Source: Methanomethylovorans sp. PtaU1.Bin073
GTDB lineage: Archaea > Halobacteriota > Methanosarcinia > Methanosarcinales > Methanosarcinaceae
Assembly (NCBI GenBank): GCA_002067265.1
Contig: MVQW01000282.1
Coordinates: 1 to 8,616, forward strand
DNA length: 8,616 nucleotides
Reading direction: 5' to 3'
The notes under the pieces are model-generated. The model did no database searches. It had not been told where the DNA came from and worked only from the letters and a program-made list of their open reading frames with translations. Positions 6,171 to 8,616 of this stretch are shown here, in pieces (the first letter of the stretch is position 1; every line of letters begins with the position of its first letter). The position numbers and the translations under genes are program-made.

Positions 6171-6173
6171 GAT

Positions 6174-7073
6174 ATGAGCAAGAGAGAATATCAAGAAAAA
6201 GCGATCGAATCACTGTTGTACCTCTCCGGGGTTACAGCAGTGGTAATCCTTTTTCTAATCTGTATTTTTTTGTTCAGGGATGGACTTGCACTATTCCAGA
6301 ATTATTCATTCATAGACTTTCTAACAGGCACAAAGTGGTACCCTACTTCGCAGCCGAACCAATTTGGATTGCTACCCCTGCTGTTTGGATCAATAATAGT
6401 AACCTTTGGAGCAATTGTACTCTCAGTACCCCTTGGAATTGCAGTAGCAATATATATAGCAGAACTTGCAGGTGAAAAAGAAGCTGATCTGCTTAAACCC
6501 CTTGTGGAGATACTTGCCGGGATCCCATCTGTCGTCTACGGATTCTTCGGTCTGGTAGTGCTTGCTCCACTGCTTCAAGAAATATTGGATCTCCCTACAG
6601 GGCAAAACGCACTCGCCGGTTCTATAATGCTAGGAATAATGGCATTGCCCACAATCATATCCATGTCAGAAGATGCAATCAGTTCAGTACCACGTTCTAT
6701 AAAAGATGGATCTTTAGCTCTTGGTTCTACGGAATGGCAAACCATAAATAAAGTGATTCTACCCGCTGCCCTGTCAGGAATATCCGCTGCTGTGATGCTG
6801 GGGATAGGAAGAGCCATAGGAGAAACAATGACTGTCATGATGGTAACTGGAAACACTGCAATAATTCCCGGATTTCCAGATGGACTTTTTGCACCAGTCA
6901 GAACAATGACAGCCACTATTGCGCTTGAAATGGGAGAAGTCCCTCAGGGAAGTGAACATTTCTATGCACTCTTTGCTATTGGTTCCGTACTGTTCATTAC
7001 CACATTCATCACCAACCTAGTTGCAGAATGCATAAAAAAGAAATACAAATTTAATCTGGGGGCAGGACAATAA
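6174..7073 (+). CDS. pstC: Phosphate ABC transporter permease PstC
   Basis: 299 residues, one of two membrane subunits forming the phosphate channel. Six membrane segments are visible at about 12-34, 67-93, 108-135, 145-163, 196-227 and 263-286. A long extracellular loop lies after the first segment (RDGLALFQNYSFIDFLTG, 35-52), as in other PstC proteins. The cytoplasmic coupling helix that docks on PstB (the EAA motif) is at about 166-203, including EDAISSVPRSIKDGSLALGS and, further on, KVILPAALSG (193-202). GIGRAIGETMTV (210-221) is a strong PstC/PstA family signature. ATG 6174 has no good Shine-Dalgarno site; the upstream 20 bases form the hairpin after pstS, so translation is probably coupled or limited. 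The stop TAA is preceded by A, giving ATAA at the pstA junction. Confidence 0.95.
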   Translation: MSKREYQEKAIESLLYLSGVTAVVILFLICIFLFRDGLALFQNYSFIDFLTGTKWYPTSQPNQFGLLPLLFGSIIVTFGAIVLSVPLGIAVAIYIAELAGEKEADLLKPLVEILAGIPSVVYGFFGLVVLAPLLQEILDLPTGQNALAGSIMLGIMALPTIISMSEDAISSVPRSIKDGSLALGSTEWQTINKVILPAALSGISAAVMLGIGRAIGETMTVMMVTGNTAIIPGFPDGLFAPVRTMTATIALEMGEVPQGSEHFYALFAIGSVLFITTFITNLVAECIKKKYKFNLGAGQ

Positions 7074-7108
7074 CAAAAAAAGCTAAATATAACCAAAAGC
7101 TTGCTTTC

Positions 7109-7927
7109 ATGTTACTTAAACTAAGTGCTGCCTTTGTAGCTCTTTTGGTATTCATCATACTGCTACAGATATTTATGAATGGATACAGTGTCATCAGCAT
7201 AGAATTCCTTACAGAAATGCCAAGGAGAAGAATGACAGAAGGAGGTATATATCCTGCAATATTGGGAACTATATATCTTATAATAGGATCAATGGGAGTC
7301 TCCTTACCTTTAGGAGTGCTGTCAGCAATATACCTGAACGAATATGCTCAACCCGGCAAAACCAGGTGGCTAATAGAGATGGCCATTAACAACCTGGCAG
7401 GAACACCTTCTGTGGTCTTTGGCTTGTTTGGACTTGCAATGTTCGTGAAATATATGGGATTTGGAGCTTCCTTACTGGCTTCAGCACTTACCCTTGCACT
7501 GATGGTCCTTCCCATTATAATCAGAGCAACCCAAGAGGCCTTGATAACCGTACCAGAGGAATACCGCTTTGCTTCCCTCGCTCTTGGGGTTACTAAGTGG
7601 CAGACAATAAGACGAGTAGTACTACCTGCTGCAATTCCTGGCATGATAACCGGTGCTATTCTGGGAGTGGGAAGAGTAGCAGGAGAAACTGCACCAATTC
7701 TACTTACAGGAGCAGCTTATTTCCTCCCAAGGCTTCCAGACTCAATATATTCACAATTTATGGCACTACCGTATCACTTGTATGTAATTGCTACTGCAGG
7801 AACTAATATTTCCCAAACAAGGCCCATACAATATGGTACTGCATTAGTATTGCTGGCCATAGTCCTCAGCGTCAATATGATAGCTGTCAGTATAAGAAGA
7901 CACTACAGGAAAAAACTAAGGAATTAA
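7109..7927 (+). CDS. pstA: Phosphate ABC transporter permease PstA (start uncertain)
   Basis: 272 residues from the first ATG; the second channel subunit. Six membrane segments are visible at about 5-23, 47-76, 88-113, 120-139, 173-199 and 241-262. The coupling helix is near 142-178 (TQEALITVPEEYRFASLALG onward to RRVVLPAAIPG), and GVGRVAGETAPILLTGA (186-202) is the PstA signature. The N-terminus is odd. ATG 7109 has no Shine-Dalgarno site, and the frame stays open upstream back to 7055. It encodes ITKKAKYNQKLAF directly before this Met, which looks like the usual charged PstA leader. That segment starts with ATA at 7070, overlapping the pstC stop as ATAA, and no other accepted start codon lies between. 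The protein may start at ATA 7070 (285 residues) or be shortened to 7109. pstB follows after 14 bases. Confidence 0.9.
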   Translation: MLLKLSAAFVALLVFIILLQIFMNGYSVISIEFLTEMPRRRMTEGGIYPAILGTIYLIIGSMGVSLPLGVLSAIYLNEYAQPGKTRWLIEMAINNLAGTPSVVFGLFGLAMFVKYMGFGASLLASALTLALMVLPIIIRATQEALITVPEEYRFASLALGVTKWQTIRRVVLPAAIPGMITGAILGVGRVAGETAPILLTGAAYFLPRLPDSIYSQFMALPYHLYVIATAGTNISQTRPIQYGTALVLLAIVLSVNMIAVSIRRHYRKKLRN

Positions 7928-7931
7928 AGAA

Positions 7932-7936
7932 GAGGT
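7932..7936 (+). promoter_or_regulatory. Shine-Dalgarno site GAGGT for pstB
   Basis: GAGGT lies five bases before ATG 7942 and is the strongest ribosome-binding site in the pst operon, setting the pstB start without ambiguity. Confidence 0.75.
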
Positions 7937-7941
7937 AGCAA

Positions 7942-8616
7942 ATGTCGGGACAAAACAACGGAAATCAGACGGAGATAGAAGTGAAAGGACTTAATCTCTG
8001 GTATGGAAATAATCACGCTCTTCACAATATTTCAATAGATATTCCCAAGAATAGCGTAACAGCTCTGATAGGGCCTTCCGGATGCGGAAAATCCACATTC
8101 TTAAGATGCATGAACAGAATGAATGACTTGGTGAAGAACTGTAGAATAGAGGGAAACATAAAGATCGATGATAAAGACATATATTCTAAAGATGTGGATG
8201 TGGTTGAACTTCGAAAAAGAGTGGGGATGGTATTCCAGAAACCAAACCCTTTCCCCATGTCTATACACGACAATATAGCATATGGTCCAAAGATACATGG
8301 GGTTTCCAAGAATGAGATAGATAGTATTGTAGAAGATGCCCTTCGTTCTGGAGCACTGTGGGATGAAGTCGCTGATAGACTAAATACGTCTGCTCTGAAT
8401 CTTAGCGGCGGACAACAGCAAAGGCTATGCATTGCAAGAACACTGGCAGTTAAACCGGAAGTGATATTGTTCGATGAACCTTGCAGTGCACTTGATCCTA
8501 TCTCAACTTCGAAGATAGAAGAGCTCATAATGGAGCTTAAAAAGAAATATACAATAGTAATAGTCACACATAATATGCAGCAGGCTGCAAGGATATCCGA
8601 TAATACAGCATTCTTC
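7942..8616 (+). CDS. pstB: Phosphate ABC transporter ATP-binding protein PstB (3' end cut by the window)
   Basis: 225 codons are present with no stop; the frame runs exactly to the window end, so about 25-35 C-terminal residues are missing compared with the usual PstB length near 250-260. It is the cytoplasmic ATPase that drives phosphate import through PstC-PstA. All ATPase motifs are present: Walker [10 protein letters not shown] (44-52), Q-loop [11 protein letters not shown] (97-107), signature [13 protein letters not shown] (154-166), Walker B VILFDEP (174-180), D-loop SALD (182-185) and switch His in [10 protein letters not shown] (H210). The PNPFPMSI segment and GALWDEV (137-143) are characteristic of PstB rather than other importers. 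The start at 7942 is supported by GAGGT five bases upstream. A phoU-like gene often follows pstB, but that lies outside the window. Confidence 0.96.
   Translation, partial: MSGQNNGNQTEIEVKGLNLWYGNNHALHNISIDIPKNSVTALIGPSGCGKSTFLRCMNRMNDLVKNCRIEGNIKIDDKDIYSKDVDVVELRKRVGMVFQKPNPFPMSIHDNIAYGPKIHGVSKNEIDSIVEDALRSGALWDEVADRLNTSALNLSGGQQQRLCIARTLAVKPEVILFDEPCSALDPISTSKIEELIMELKKKYTIVIVTHNMQQAARISDNTAFF

Noticed and set aside
7080..7107. Short AAGCT/AGCTT and AAAG/CTTT pairings before the pstA ATG
   Set aside because: The stems are only four or five pairs, and the region is better read as the upstream coding part of pstA.
8022..8567. Minus-strand open frame of 181 codons opposite the last gene
   Set aside because: It is the antisense shadow of pstB, whose plus-strand frame contains every ABC ATPase motif in order.

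Overview
The window looks like a piece of a methanogenic archaeon's chromosome, most likely a member of the Methanosarcinaceae (Methanolobus, Methanococcoides or Methanohalophilus-like). This rests on the AT-rich DNA, the archaeal translation and ribosome-assembly proteins (aIF1A, RIO1 kinase, Dim2-like KH protein), archaeal TATA-like promoters, Shine-Dalgarno sites of the GGAG/GAGGT type, and a KaiC/RAD55-type ATPase typical of these methanogens. The placement is by recognising protein families, not by a search.

Layout. Bases 1-315 hold no convincing protein gene; they contain an AT-rich inverted repeat, a run of small hairpins and, at the right end, a TATA-like element. From 316 to 2689 (plus strand) runs a tight cluster: aIF1A, RIO1, a two-KH-domain Dim2/Pno1-like protein, and a membrane protein that I assign to DUF1614. 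The first three act on the small ribosomal subunit; the fourth is unexpected there. Its 3' end overlaps, tail to tail, the 3' end of a minus-strand KaiC-like ATPase (2675-3571). Upstream of that, on the same strand, is dihydroorotase pyrC (3639-5009).

A divergent regulatory region (about 5010-5235) separates pyrC from the phosphate-uptake operon pstS-pstC-pstA-pstB (5236 to beyond 8616; pstB is cut by the window end). PstS binds phosphate outside the membrane, PstC and PstA form the channel, and PstB supplies ATP hydrolysis.

I did not find an undescribed defence or mobile system: no CRISPR, transposon, tRNA or rRNA is visible. The points most worth a second look are regulatory or translational. 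A perfect 10-bp direct repeat brackets a TATA-like element upstream of pyrC. A perfect hairpin fills the pstS-pstC gap. The pstC-pstA junction reads ATAA where ATGA would be expected, leaving pstA with homologous-looking codons upstream of its first ATG. The others are the DUF1614 gene attached to a ribosome-assembly cluster and the ribbon-helix-helix-like N-terminus on the KaiC-like ATPase.
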